DNA of 64,000 nucleotides from Pusillimonas sp. UBA3987 (GCA_002384935.1 DGCD01000009.1:62001-126000), one strand, 5' to 3'; numbered from the stretch's first letter, positions 1 through 8,929 are shown. The notes: generated by a model from the sequence alone, not told the origin. Numbers and translations are program-made.

Positions 1-1167
1 CGCCGCTTTGCGTCCGCAATCGGGCGTCCAGTCTTTTCCCTGCCAGTCGGTGCAATGCGACGGTGCAGGCCCCATGCCTTCCCACCAGACATCGCCGTCA
101 TCGGTTAAAGCCACATTCGTGAACAGCACATTCTCGCGCAATGTGGCCATGCAGTTGTAATTGGTTTGTTCATTGGTGCCGGGCGCAACTCCAAAATACC
201 CCGCTTCAGGATTAATAGCGTAAAGGCGCCCATCCTGACCCGGTTTGATCCAGGCGATGTCATCACCAATGGTCGTGACCTTCCAGCCCGACAACGACTC
301 AGGAGGAATCAACATGGCAAAGTTCGTTTTCCCGCAAGCCGACGGGAACGCAGCAGCCACGTGCATTTTCCTTCCCTCGGGCGAGGTTACGCCAAGAATC
401 AGCATATGTTCCGCCAACCAGCCTTCGTCGTGGCCCATCGTGGAGGCAATGCGCAGGGCAAAACATTTCTTGCCCAGCAAGGCGTTGCCGCCATAACCCG
501 ATCCGAACGACCAGATTTCACGTGTTTCCGGGTAATGAACAATATATTTGGTTTCGTTGCAGGGCCATGGTACATCTTGCTCGCCCGCTTCAAGCGGCTT
601 GCCAACAGAATGCACACACGGCACAAAATCACCGTGCTCACCCAGCACTTCATAAACCTTGCGACCCATGCGTGTCATGATGCGCATGTTCGCGACAACG
701 TAAGGGGAATCAGACAGCTCGACCCCGATATGCGCAATGGGTGAGCCCAAAGGCCCCATTGAAAACGGAATTACATAAAGCGTTCGACCACGCATGCACC
801 CTTTGAACAGGCCGCTTAATGTGGCGCGCATTTTCTCCGGGTCCATCCAGTTATTGGTGGGACCGGCGTCTTCCTGCTTTTGCGAGCAGATGAAAGTGCG
901 GTCTTCGACTCGCGCTACATCGGTGGGATCAGACCAGGCCAGGTAGGAATTCGGCCGCTTTTCGGGGTTCAGCCTTTTTAACGTGCCCGCCTCAACCATC
1001 ATATTGCAAAGACGGTCATACTCTTGCTCAGACCCGTCACACCACTCAATACGGTCTGGTTGTGTCAGTGCTGCAACCTGGGCAACCCATTTTTTGAGCC
1101 CTTCATGCCTAACCCAGTCCGGCGCGTTCAATTGAATGGCAGATTTGCCGCCTGTTGCTACATTCAT
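1..1167 (-). CDS. pckG: Phosphoenolpyruvate carboxykinase (GTP), N-terminal 389 residues, runs off the window
   Basis: Converts oxaloacetate and GTP to PEP, CO2 and GDP, the first step of gluconeogenesis, in the cytosol. The frame stays open to base 1, so the C-terminal third (about 210 residues for this family) is missing. The kinase P-loop FPSACGKTN is at residues 274-282. The Mn-binding region with EHM is near 253-255 and GDD near 302-304. The GTP-type family is clear from SMGPLGSP near 136-143. The ATG at 1167 is preceded by GGAG (1178-1181) ten bases upstream. It is divergent from the MarR gene. Gluconeogenesis fits the neighbouring aromatic catabolism, which yields 3-oxoadipate and then TCA intermediates, but the adjacency may be chance. 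Confidence 0.95.
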   Translation of the reverse strand, partial: MNVATGGKSAIQLNAPDWVRHEGLKKWVAQVAALTQPDRIEWCDGSEQEYDRLCNMMVEAGTLKRLNPEKRPNSYLAWSDPTDVARVEDRTFICSQKQEDAGPTNNWMDPEKMRATLSGLFKGCMRGRTLYVIPFSMGPLGSPIAHIGVELSDSPYVVANMRIMTRMGRKVYEVLGEHGDFVPCVHSVGKPLEAGEQDVPWPCNETKYIVHYPETREIWSFGSGYGGNALLGKKCFALRIASTMGHDEGWLAEHMLILGVTSPEGRKMHVAAAFPSACGKTNFAMLIPPESLSGWKVTTIGDDIAWIKPGQDGRLYAINPEAGYFGVAPGTNEQTNYNCMATLRENVLFTNVALTDDGDVWWEGMGPAPSHCTDWQGKDWTPDCGRKAA

Positions 1168-1217
1168 AAGCCTAAGTCTCCGTTAAAACAGGGTATTCCG
1201 ATGCAACACAAGCTGGC

Positions 1218-1245
1218 ATTTTAGTCTCATTGACACGCATCGCAA
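1218..1245 (-). promoter_or_regulatory. Candidate sigma70 promoter of pckG
   Basis: Read on the minus strand, TTGCGA (1240-1245) and TAAAAT (1218-1223) are separated by 16 bases and lie about 50 bases upstream of the pckG start codon. The match is fair but was found by eye only. Confidence 0.35.
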
Positions 1246-1328
1246 GCCTGACAACCCAATTAAAGTTACATTTAATAACACGCCTACCTTCCTAATTCGA
1301 GGTGACACGGCTAAACTTATCAGGAAGC

Positions 1329-1357
1329 TTGAGAATTATTTAAACAAATTGTAATAA
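1329..1357 (+). promoter_or_regulatory. Candidate sigma70 promoter of the marR-type gene
   Basis: TTGAGA (1329-1334), a 17-base spacer and TAATAA (1352-1357) lie about 35 bases before the ATG at 1392. The surrounding DNA is AT-rich, so chance matches are possible. Confidence 0.35.
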
Positions 1358-1391
1358 TAACGTAACAACAACGCACTATCACTAGCCCAAC

Positions 1392-1853
1392 ATGAACGCC
1401 CTGATCCGAGACCCCTTCACGCCACGCTGGCGTATCGACAACATCGGTCGATTGCTCAACAACGCAATTAAGCGTTTCGAAAGTCGCATTTTGCTGGAAA
1501 TGGAACAAGCCGGATATGGGAGCTTTTCATTAAGTCACATCACCATTACCCGTAACCTGGATACCGAGGGTACACGCGCAACCGAACTGGCCCGGCGCGC
1601 GGGGATTACCAAACAATCAATGGGCGAACTCATTGCACAACTCGAGCAAAGCGGCATTATCGAGCGCCAGCCCGACCCCAATGACCGGCGTGCAAAAATC
1701 ATCTTCTTTACACCCACAGGCATGAAATGGCTCGATGCTTTTGGCACCGCACTGCATCGTGCCGAACAGGAAATGTGCGCGGAACTGGGTGAAGAAGTAT
1801 TCGAAGCCTTACGCAACGCCCTGCTGCGCTACGACCGTAACCAAAAGCCATGA
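1392..1853 (+). CDS. MarR-family transcriptional regulator
   Basis: A 153-residue winged-helix regulator, normal for MarR. The N-terminal dimerisation helix is followed by a helix-turn-helix around residues 57-83 (ATELARRAGITKQSMGELI), then the wing with the family pattern RQPDPNDRRAKIIFFT near 96-111 and a C-terminal dimerisation helix. It precedes the hydroxyquinol genes on the same strand by 135 bases, and that gap holds a perfect inverted repeat inside a strong promoter (1932-1960). I infer that it represses the catabolic operon and is released by an aromatic ligand. No good Shine-Dalgarno sequence is visible before the ATG. Confidence 0.85.
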   Translation: MNALIRDPFTPRWRIDNIGRLLNNAIKRFESRILLEMEQAGYGSFSLSHITITRNLDTEGTRATELARRAGITKQSMGELIAQLEQSGIIERQPDPNDRRAKIIFFTPTGMKWLDAFGTALHRAEQEMCAELGEEVFEALRNALLRYDRNQKP

Positions 1854-1931
1854 ACCAATAAGATCAAATCGGTTTGAACTGTCCTTCGCCCAGCACCACA
1901 ACCTTTTAATTGAACACACCGGATTTAGTGT

Positions 1932-1960
1932 TTGACATTATAGTAAGGTAATCTTACTAT
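1932..1960 (+). promoter_or_regulatory. Promoter with embedded inverted-repeat operator for the hydroxyquinol operon
   Basis: A consensus TTGACA (1932-1937) is followed after exactly 17 bases by TACTAT (1955-1960). A perfect 7-base inverted repeat, TAGTAAG (1941-1947) and CTTACTA (1953-1959) with a 5-base centre, fills the spacer and overlaps the -10 box. Such a layout lets a bound MarR dimer exclude RNA polymerase. The start codon of the hydroxylase is 29 bases downstream. Confidence 0.7.
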
Positions 1961-1988
1961 TGTCGAAAAACCTCAAACTGGGATAAAT

Positions 1989-3635
1989 ATGCTACCGAAG
2001 AATGCTTCCGTGATGATTGTGGGTGGCGGACCCTGCGGTTTAATGCTGGCCAATGAACTGGGACGACGCGGTGTTTGCGCCATATTGGTTGACGAAAAAC
2101 CCAGTACGGCATTCAACCCTCAAGCCAATGCAACCCAGGCTCGGACCATGGAACACTATCGGCGTCTGGGGTTCGCCGATGAAATACGCGAGTTAGGCCT
2201 GCCCATCGATTTTCCAACGGATATTGCCTACTTCACACGGTATGCATCGCATGAACTGGCGCGCTTCAAACTGCCGTCTGCGGCCGAGGCGAAAAAGAAA
2301 ATCCATTCTCTTTCAGGATCATGGAGCGCCGCCGAGCTACCCCATCGCATCTCACAAAAATATGTTGAACAAGTCCTGCGCAGGCAAGCGGAGAAACTGC
2401 CGGGCATTTCCATTAACTTTGGTTGGCGCATGGTTGAATTCACCGACACCGGAGACCATGTCAGGGTCACGGTTGAGCGTGTTGAAGACGGTAAGCGCCA
2501 GGAAATCACTGCGGCCTATCTGGTAGGCGCCGATGGCCCTCGCAGCCCCGTTCGCGAAGCCCTGGGCTACCGGTATACAGGCGAAACCGGCGTTGTCCGC
2601 GACTTCATGGGTGGACGCATGTACGCTATTTATGTCCGCAGCCCCGACTTCTATAACGTCGTTCCCCACGCACCGGCCTGGATGAACGTTTGCTTCAACA
2701 ACGAACGACGCGCGTTCATGGCGGCGGTTGACGGTAAAGGCGAATTCGCCTTTCATACCCAGCTCAAGCCTCACGAAAATGAAGCCGACATCACGCAAGA
2801 AGACGCTTTGCGTATGTTCCAGATGGGCGTCGGCGCGCCGGTTGAGGCACAAATCCTGTCTCATGGCGCCTGGACTGCCGGCCATTCGCTGGTTGCCGAT
2901 CATATGCAAAAAGGTCGTGTCTTTATTGGTGGTGATGCCGCGCATTTATTCACGCCGACAGGCGGGCTAGGATACAACACTGCCGTCGAGGATGCTGTGA
3001 ATATCGGCTGGAAAATGGCAGCCGTGCTCAAAGGCCAGGCTGGCCAGGCATTATTGGAAACGTATGAACTGGAGCGCCGGCCACTTGCGATCCGCAACAC
3101 CGCCTACGCAAAGACCTTTGCCGACTCGCTTGGACTGTATGCACCGGTACCGGAAATTGAAAACGACTCCACCACGGGCCAAAAAGCGCGTGAACAGGCG
3201 GGCAAATACTTGCAGGCGCACGGTCAGGCCGAGTTCAATATTCCCGGCATTACATTCGGCGGCCGCTACGATGAATCCCCGGCCATTGTGCCCGACGGCA
3301 GTGCGCCTCCTCCCGATTCAGCCAACGAATACATAGCCACCGCATGTCCGGGCGGGCGCCCTCCTCATTGCTGGCTCTCAAGCGAACAATCGCTTTACGA
3401 CACATTTGGATTCGAATGGACGCTGCTTTGTATGAGTGCAGACAATGTTTACACTGATGAATTCCAAAACGAAGCGCAACGGCGCGGGCTCGACCTGAAA
3501 GTGGTATCGATACCGCAGGCCCGCCCCTTGTATGAAGCCGATTTCGCGCTGATTCGACCCGATCAGATTGTGGCATGGCGAGGTAACGAAACCTTATCGG
3601 CAGCCGCTGTATTCACTCAGATTTTTGCACAATAA
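1989..3635 (+). CDS. Single-component FAD aromatic hydroxylase, probably forming hydroxyquinol
   Basis: A 548-residue group A flavoprotein monooxygenase (FAD_binding_3, the TfdB/phenol hydroxylase-like family). The Rossmann motif GGGPCG is at 12-17, the second FAD/NADPH motif GADGPRSPVR at 180-189 and the third, GDAAHLFTPTGG, at 315-326. A thioredoxin-like C-terminal domain, typical of the phenol-hydroxylase branch, follows residue 400. It is the first gene after the MarR operator and directly precedes hydroxyquinol dioxygenase, so the likely reaction is ortho-hydroxylation of resorcinol or a related phenol to 1,2,4-trihydroxybenzene. The exact substrate cannot be read from sequence; a chlorophenol or a 4-hydroxylated benzoate derivative is possible. 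Confidence 0.8.
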   Translation: MLPKNASVMIVGGGPCGLMLANELGRRGVCAILVDEKPSTAFNPQANATQARTMEHYRRLGFADEIRELGLPIDFPTDIAYFTRYASHELARFKLPSAAEAKKKIHSLSGSWSAAELPHRISQKYVEQVLRRQAEKLPGISINFGWRMVEFTDTGDHVRVTVERVEDGKRQEITAAYLVGADGPRSPVREALGYRYTGETGVVRDFMGGRMYAIYVRSPDFYNVVPHAPAWMNVCFNNERRAFMAAVDGKGEFAFHTQLKPHENEADITQEDALRMFQMGVGAPVEAQILSHGAWTAGHSLVADHMQKGRVFIGGDAAHLFTPTGGLGYNTAVEDAVNIGWKMAAVLKGQAGQALLETYELERRPLAIRNTAYAKTFADSLGLYAPVPEIENDSTTGQKAREQAGKYLQAHGQAEFNIPGITFGGRYDESPAIVPDGSAPPPDSANEYIATACPGGRPPHCWLSSEQSLYDTFGFEWTLLCMSADNVYTDEFQNEAQRRGLDLKVVSIPQARPLYEADFALIRPDQIVAWRGNETLSAAAVFTQIFAQ

Positions 3636-3672
3636 TACGATCAATCGTCAACCCCTTCGGAGACTGAATGCC

Positions 3673-4527
3673 ATGCGTGACCTGAACGAAAACACCCTGA
3701 CCGATGAAGTCATTGCGCGCTTCAAAAACTGTGAAAACCCCCGGGCCAAGCAGATCAGCGAGGCCCTGGTTCGGCATTTGCATGCCTTTGTGCGGGAAAT
3801 TGAACCGTCCCAGCAGGAATGGGAACAAGCGATTGCGTTTCTGACTCGCACCGGTCATATGTGCGACGACAAACGCCAGGAGTTTATTTTACTGTCCGAC
3901 ACGCTGGGCGTTTCCATGCTGGTTGATGCCATCAATCACCGAATGCCCGAGGGCGTAACGGAAACAACCGTGCTGGGCCCCTTTTACGTTGAAAATGCAA
4001 ACGAGTTTGAGCTTGGCGCCGACATCACTGAAAACATTGAAGGCACACCCATGCTCATTCAAGGCACAGTGAAAAGCCAGGATGGCAGCCCTATCCCCAA
4101 CGCCCACATCAATATCTGGCAGTCTGACAGCGAGGGCTTTTACGATGTTCAACATCTCGATTCGCTCGCACTGCGGGGGCAGTTTCACGCCGACGAAAAT
4201 GGCAATTTCAGTTGCTGGACGGTGCGCCCGTCGGCCTACCCTATTCCCGACGACGGCCCGGTTGGCAATATGCTGCGTGCCCAAGGTCGCCATCCCTACC
4301 GTCCCGCCCACGTCCATTTCATGATTCAGGCACCAGACCATCAGAAGCTGGTGACACATGTGTTCGCCGAAGGCGACAAGTACCTCGATAGCGATGTGGT
4401 GTTCGGTGTAAAAAATTCCCTTATTCGAAACTTTGAAATATGCGACCCTGGCACGGCGCCGGATGGCACGAAGATGGAGATCCCTTACGCCTACCTGCGG
4501 TACGATTTCACGTTGAAGACCCTTTAG
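3673..4527 (+). CDS. Hydroxyquinol 1,2-dioxygenase (intradiol)
   Basis: Cleaves 1,2,4-trihydroxybenzene between its vicinal hydroxyls to give maleylacetate, using Fe(III). The chosen ATG gives 284 residues, close to the family norm, and has GGAG eleven bases upstream (3659-3662). A longer frame opening at 3568 would run into the hydroxylase gene. The four iron ligands are all visible: Tyr157 (FYDVQ), Tyr189 (YPIPDDGPVG), His213 and His215 (RPAHVHF), with the spacing seen in characterised enzymes. The N-terminal helical dimerisation domain covers about residues 1-95. The adjacent maleylacetate reductase favours hydroxyquinol over catechol as substrate. Confidence 0.9.
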   Translation: MRDLNENTLTDEVIARFKNCENPRAKQISEALVRHLHAFVREIEPSQQEWEQAIAFLTRTGHMCDDKRQEFILLSDTLGVSMLVDAINHRMPEGVTETTVLGPFYVENANEFELGADITENIEGTPMLIQGTVKSQDGSPIPNAHINIWQSDSEGFYDVQHLDSLALRGQFHADENGNFSCWTVRPSAYPIPDDGPVGNMLRAQGRHPYRPAHVHFMIQAPDHQKLVTHVFAEGDKYLDSDVVFGVKNSLIRNFEICDPGTAPDGTKMEIPYAYLRYDFTLKTL

Positions 4528-4573
4528 CGCGACTAAAATCCCGCAGGCATAACCCACAACAGGAAAAAGTTCT

Positions 4574-5638
4574 ATGCAGACCCACTTCATCTACGAAACC
4601 CTTCCGGCCCGTGTCATTTTCGGCGAAGGGAAACTGGACAGCCTCGCAGAGGAACTCGAGCGCGCGGGTCTAAGCAAAGCCCTTATCCTGTCAACCCCTC
4701 ATCAGGCGGATTGGGCGCACGAGATAGCCCAGTCATTGGGCACGTTAAGCGCCGGCGTTTTCTCACAAGCGGCAATGCATACACCCGTAGCCGTCACCGA
4801 AGACGCCATCAATTTTTTGAACAAGGTCGGTACTGACTGCGTTGTTGAGCTGGGGGGCGGGTCTACCATCGGACTGGGCAAAGCCATCGCACTGCGCACT
4901 GGACTACCGCAAATCGCAGTCCCAACGACCTACGCCGGTTCGGAAATGACATCAATTCTCGGGCAAACTGAAAATGGTGTTAAAACCACGCTGAAAAAAT
5001 CTATTGTTCAACCGGGCACCGTTATTTACGACGTAAATTTAACGTTGACCCTGCCACCCGCATTATCGGCAACCAGTGGCTTGAACGCGATGGCGCACGC
5101 AGTTGAGGCGCTTTATGCGCAAGACCGCAACCCGATCATATCGCTTGTTGCCGAAGAGGGCATACGCGCTTTTGCCGAATCATTGCCGGCCGTTATTGCC
5201 GCACCCAACGACAAATCCGCGCGCACGAAAGCACAATACGGCGGCTGGCTTTGCGGTATTTGCCTGGGGTCGGCAGGCATGGCGCTGCATCACAAGTTAT
5301 GCCATGTACTGGGAGGCTCTTTCGACCTGCCCCATTCGGAAACGCATGCCATTATGCTGCCGCATACCGCCGCCTACAACGAGCCGGCCACTGCTGAAGC
5401 CATGGACGCAATACGACGTGCACTGGGCAACGCGAACGCGGGACTGGGTTTATGGGAGCTGGCCAAATCCATCAATGCACCCATGGCTCTGAAAGACCTG
5501 GGCTTCAAGGAAACCGATATCGAAAAGGCAACCGAGATTGCCCTGAAAAATCCATACTGGAATCCGCGCCCCCTGGAGGCCGACGGCTTGCGTTCGCTGC
5601 TGCGTCGCGCTTGGGCAGGTGACGCCCCCCAGGCATAG
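4574..5638 (+). CDS. Maleylacetate reductase
   Basis: An iron-containing alcohol dehydrogenase family protein of 354 residues that reduces maleylacetate to 3-oxoadipate with NAD(P)H. The nucleotide-binding motif GGGST is at 94-98. The region corresponding to the metal site carries His175 (AMAHAVEAL) and HHKLCHVLGG from 240, as in maleylacetate reductases. AGGAAA lies about ten bases before the ATG. It completes the three-step route from hydroxyquinol to 3-oxoadipate. The CoA transferase and thiolase that must follow are not in this window. Confidence 0.92.
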   Translation: MQTHFIYETLPARVIFGEGKLDSLAEELERAGLSKALILSTPHQADWAHEIAQSLGTLSAGVFSQAAMHTPVAVTEDAINFLNKVGTDCVVELGGGSTIGLGKAIALRTGLPQIAVPTTYAGSEMTSILGQTENGVKTTLKKSIVQPGTVIYDVNLTLTLPPALSATSGLNAMAHAVEALYAQDRNPIISLVAEEGIRAFAESLPAVIAAPNDKSARTKAQYGGWLCGICLGSAGMALHHKLCHVLGGSFDLPHSETHAIMLPHTAAYNEPATAEAMDAIRRALGNANAGLGLWELAKSINAPMALKDLGFKETDIEKATEIALKNPYWNPRPLEADGLRSLLRRAWAGDAPQA

Positions 5639-5661
5639 GGTGCCTGCCCATGCCGGCACCC
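5638..5661. terminator. Weak hairpin between convergent operons
   Basis: GGGTGCC (5638-5644) pairs with GGCACCC (5655-5661) across a 10-base loop directly at the maleylacetate reductase stop codon. No T-run follows on either strand, so this may be only a weak or Rho-assisted end. Confidence 0.25.
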
Positions 5662-5717
5662 TAATCGCGCATATCGTGCCGTTGCATCGGCCCATTTAAA
5701 GGGCAGCAACGCCAGGC

Positions 5718-7181
5718 TTATTTATCCGGGTCTGATTTTGAATCAGGCTCGGCAACCAATAACGACAGGCGCTCAACCTGATAGTCGCCGTGATGCGGCT
5801 CGATAGGCGGCAGGGTTTTATTGGCCTTGGCCGACAATTCGTTAAAACGGCTGACCTTGCCGTACAGGCCCTGGCGCCCTGCCAAGGCCGTTACGGTGCG
5901 GTTGTAATGATTGCTGACGGTACCCAGGGTATCGCCCAGTTTCTTCAGGTTCTCTGCCACGACCGCGACCTGATTATAGATTTCACCGGCGCGATCACTT
6001 ATTTCTTGCGCCTGCGCACTGCTGCGCGAGACCATCCAGAGGTTGGCAACGGTTTTCAGAATGGGCATTAATGTCGTGTGCGACACCATGACGACATTAC
6101 GCTGGTAACCATAGTTAAACAGATCGCGATTATTTTTCATGGCTTCGATATAAGCCGACTCAATCGGCATGAACATCAGTACAAAACTGGGGCTGCGCAT
6201 ACCGATCAGGTTCGTATAGTCTTTGCGTGACAAATCATCGATGTGTTGCTTAACCGCCTTCACATGCGCTTGCAACGCCAACCCTTGTTCCGCCTCGGTT
6301 TCAGCACTGAGTGCGCGATCGTAGTCAACCAGCGATACCTTGCTGTCAATCACCATATGTTTATCGTCTGGCAACTTAACGACAAAGTCCGGTTGTCGAT
6401 TCTGCCCTTCACCATCTTTAAAGCGCGGCTGTGCGTCGTAGTGATCGCCTTTCACCAACCCGGCCAATTCCAGCGTTTTCTCAAGCTGAATTTCACCCCA
6501 ATTACCCGTTGTCTTCTTATCGCCCTTAAGCGCCAGCGTTAAATTATTGGCCTCGGCACTCATACGCAAGCCTATTTCCAACACTTGCTTGATTTCCGTA
6601 CCCAGAGAGGCATTGCCTTTTACCGCCTCATCGTGAACCTGATTCACTCGTTGCTGAAAAGCTGAAATTTGCTCACGAAAGGGTTTGAGCATGGTGTCAA
6701 GCGACGACGTGCTGGACTGTGCAAACAAACGCCCTTTTTCCTCCAGTACTTTGTTCGCCAGATTCTGAAACTCGGTTTTCAATTGTTCTCTGGATTGCTC
6801 GAACGACTGCTTCAATGTCTCAAATGCGGCCTGCTTTTCCTTCTGCTCGGCCTGCAGTCGGGTCAGTTGACGGTCAAGGTCATTAACGCGACTGTTCGCG
6901 CCAGTCAGCTCAAGATTTTTATCACTGACGGCATCGCGCGCCTCATCCAGCCTTTCACGCAGACTGCGCATCTCGGCTTCATAACCGGCAAGCTGACGAT
7001 CGAGTTGCTGAATGCGCGTCTCATCGTCGGCGATTCGCGCCTCATATTGCTTTTGCGCAAGCTCATGCCGGTCGCGGGCTGCCGACAACGCGCGCCGTCC
7101 ATATAACAGCGCCGCGCCCACGCCAATGAAAAGGCCCAGCACCCACAAGAGAAAACCGACCCACTCCGGCGACACACTCAT
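5718..7181 (-). CDS. rmuC: RmuC-family DNA recombination protein
   Basis: A 487-residue protein with an N-terminal membrane helix (about residues 8-27), a long coiled coil (about 30-150) and the RmuC nuclease-like core (about 170-450). Core motifs include GNWGEIQLE near 228-236, QPDFVVKLPD and VIDSKVSL. RmuC is thought to limit inversions at short inverted repeats; its exact activity is not settled. The start overlaps the stop of the PanB-family gene by four bases (ATGA at 7178-7181), which points to translational coupling. I see no functional reason for that pairing. Confidence 0.9.
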   Translation of the reverse strand: MSVSPEWVGFLLWVLGLFIGVGAALLYGRRALSAARDRHELAQKQYEARIADDETRIQQLDRQLAGYEAEMRSLRERLDEARDAVSDKNLELTGANSRVNDLDRQLTRLQAEQKEKQAAFETLKQSFEQSREQLKTEFQNLANKVLEEKGRLFAQSSTSSLDTMLKPFREQISAFQQRVNQVHDEAVKGNASLGTEIKQVLEIGLRMSAEANNLTLALKGDKKTTGNWGEIQLEKTLELAGLVKGDHYDAQPRFKDGEGQNRQPDFVVKLPDDKHMVIDSKVSLVDYDRALSAETEAEQGLALQAHVKAVKQHIDDLSRKDYTNLIGMRSPSFVLMFMPIESAYIEAMKNNRDLFNYGYQRNVVMVSHTTLMPILKTVANLWMVSRSSAQAQEISDRAGEIYNQVAVVAENLKKLGDTLGTVSNHYNRTVTALAGRQGLYGKVSRFNELSAKANKTLPPIEPHHGDYQVERLSLLVAEPDSKSDPDK

Positions 7182-8005
7182 GACTTTTTCTTGACTCCGA
7201 AACAGTGATCCAACGTTGGAAATTGCCCTTCGCGAACTTCCGCTGCATATTGCGCCGCGGCGTTACGAATAACGCTTGCGGCATCGCCAAACGGCTTGGC
7301 AAATCTGGGGATGCTGTCGCCACTCAAACCCAGGATATCTTCAGTTACCAGGATCTGGCCATCGCAATGCGGCGAAGCGCCAATTCCAATGGTAGGAATT
7401 GCAACGGCTTCAGTAATGCGGCGTGCCAAGCTCTCGGCCACACCTTCAAGCACCAGTCCGAACGCCCCCGCCTTCTCGTGCGCCAGCGCATCCTGGAAAA
7501 TCCGTTCGGCCGCCTCTTCAGACATCCCTTGAGCCTTGAAGCCGCCCATGGTATTGACATACTGCGGCATCAGGCCAACGTGGGCCAGTACAGGCACACC
7601 GCGGTCAACCAGAAAACGCGTGGTGGGCGCCAACTCGCTGCCACCCTCCAATTTCACACCCGCAGCGCCACTGACTGCCAGCATATGCGCAGCATTACGA
7701 AACGCCTGCTCCCGTGACTCTTGAAAAGAGCCGAAGGGCATGTCGACCAGAATGCAGGCGTGTTGGGTTGATCGAACCACCGCTGCAGCATGTGCCGCCA
7801 TCTGATCAACCGTGATGGCAAGCGTATTGGGCATGGCATAACCCACCATCGCCGTTGAGTCGCCAATCAGAATCATGTCCTGACTTTCATCAAGCAAACG
7901 CGCAATAGGCGCAATATAGGCAGTCAGGGAAGCAATTTTTTTCTTACCTTTGTAACCGATAAGGTCGGGAATACTGATACGTTTTGTGTTGGAATGTACG
8001 CTCAC
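7178..8005 (-). CDS. panB: PanB-family ketopantoate hydroxymethyltransferase, divergent
   Basis: PanB adds a hydroxymethyl group from methylenetetrahydrofolate to 2-oxoisovalerate in pantothenate synthesis. The 275-residue TIM-barrel keeps the metal and substrate residues Asp48 (GDS), Asp88 (VDMPFGS) and Glu120 (KLEGG), plus HVGLMPQ at 142-148 and the late motif TIGIGASPHCDGQILV. It departs from textbook PanB after GDS, where TAMVGYAMPNTL replaces LGMVxxGxxST-type sequence, and it has LEGVAE rather than LECVP. No panC or panD is nearby. It may be a second PanB paralogue with a different oxo-acid substrate. Confidence 0.75.
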   Translation of the reverse strand: MSVHSNTKRISIPDLIGYKGKKKIASLTAYIAPIARLLDESQDMILIGDSTAMVGYAMPNTLAITVDQMAAHAAAVVRSTQHACILVDMPFGSFQESREQAFRNAAHMLAVSGAAGVKLEGGSELAPTTRFLVDRGVPVLAHVGLMPQYVNTMGGFKAQGMSEEAAERIFQDALAHEKAGAFGLVLEGVAESLARRITEAVAIPTIGIGASPHCDGQILVTEDILGLSGDSIPRFAKPFGDAASVIRNAAAQYAAEVREGQFPTLDHCFGVKKKS

Positions 8006-8086
8006 AGACAGCTCCTGGTTTAAGCGGAAATCGACAACCTTATAATGGATATAAGCTTACCCTGTATAACACCCGAGGGAGATCGC

Positions 8087-8929
8087 ATGACCGATATTGT
8101 AAATAGCGTTACGTTTCACGATGGCCATAAGGCGCCCCGCATTGGCTTCGGCGTTTGGCAAGTTGAAAACGATAAAGTCACTGATGCCATCAAGACTGCC
8201 GTAAAAACAGGTTATCGCCTGATCGACACGGCCGCCATATACGGTAATGAGGAAGGGGTTGGACGCGCAATCAAAGAATGCGACGTCGAACGCAAAGACC
8301 TTTTCATTACCACCAAAGTTTGGAATGATCGCCACGGTTTTGATGAAACCATGAAAGCATTCGATGAAAGCATCAACAAACTTGGCCTCGATTATATCGA
8401 CCTGTACCTTATTCACTGGCCCGTACCCAAAATCGGCTTATACGTTAAAACCTGGGAAGCGCTAATGCAATTGCGTGAAGAAGGACGGGTTCGTTCTATT
8501 GGCGTTTCAAACTTTAATATTGAGCACTTGCAACTGCTGCTGGACGAAACCGGTGTACTGCCTGTTGTAAATCAAATTGAACTGAACCCTCGATTCCAGC
8601 AACCCGAGTTGCGCGCGTTTCACGCCGAAAACAACATTATTACGGAATCATGGAGCCCGCTGGGGCACGGTTTGTTGTGGGAAAACCCGATTCTGGCCAA
8701 AATCGCTCAAAAACATCAGCGTTCGGTAGCCCAGGTCATACTGCGCTGGCATTTGCAACTGGACTGCATGGTGATTCCGAAATCCGTTACGCCTGAGCGT
8801 ATTGAAGAAAATTTTGAAATTTTCGATTTCGAGCTGGATGAGCAGGAAATGAGCGACATTGCTACGCTGCACGACGACCAGGCCCGCTACGGACCCGACC
8901 CGGAACGCTTTCGCCTGCCCAAGGCCTGA
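8087..8929 (+). CDS. Aldo/keto reductase (2,5-diketo-D-gluconate reductase-like)
   Basis: An NADPH-dependent (beta/alpha)8-barrel oxidoreductase of 280 residues from the chosen ATG, which is preceded by GGGAG. An in-frame ATG at 8045 would add 14 residues but has no ribosome site. The catalytic tetrad is complete: Asp47, Tyr52, Lys77 and His110 (LIHWP). The NADPH-binding patterns GVSNF and VIPKSVTPERI are present. The DkgA/DkgB group reduces aldehydes, methylglyoxal and keto-sugars, so a detoxifying role is as likely as a biosynthetic one. It stands alone between two minus-strand operons. Confidence 0.88.
   Translation: MTDIVNSVTFHDGHKAPRIGFGVWQVENDKVTDAIKTAVKTGYRLIDTAAIYGNEEGVGRAIKECDVERKDLFITTKVWNDRHGFDETMKAFDESINKLGLDYIDLYLIHWPVPKIGLYVKTWEALMQLREEGRVRSIGVSNFNIEHLQLLLDETGVLPVVNQIELNPRFQQPELRAFHAENNIITESWSPLGHGLLWENPILAKIAQKHQRSVAQVILRWHLQLDCMVIPKSVTPERIEENFEIFDFELDEQEMSDIATLHDDQARYGPDPERFRLPKA

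Noticed and set aside
166..744. Open frame of 192 codons on the plus strand
   Set aside because: It is antisense to pckG, whose conserved P-loop and metal motifs lie on the other strand; the plus-strand translation has no family features.
3889..4590. Open frame of 233 codons on the minus strand
   Set aside because: It mirrors the hydroxyquinol dioxygenase gene, which has all four iron ligands, and its own translation looks random.
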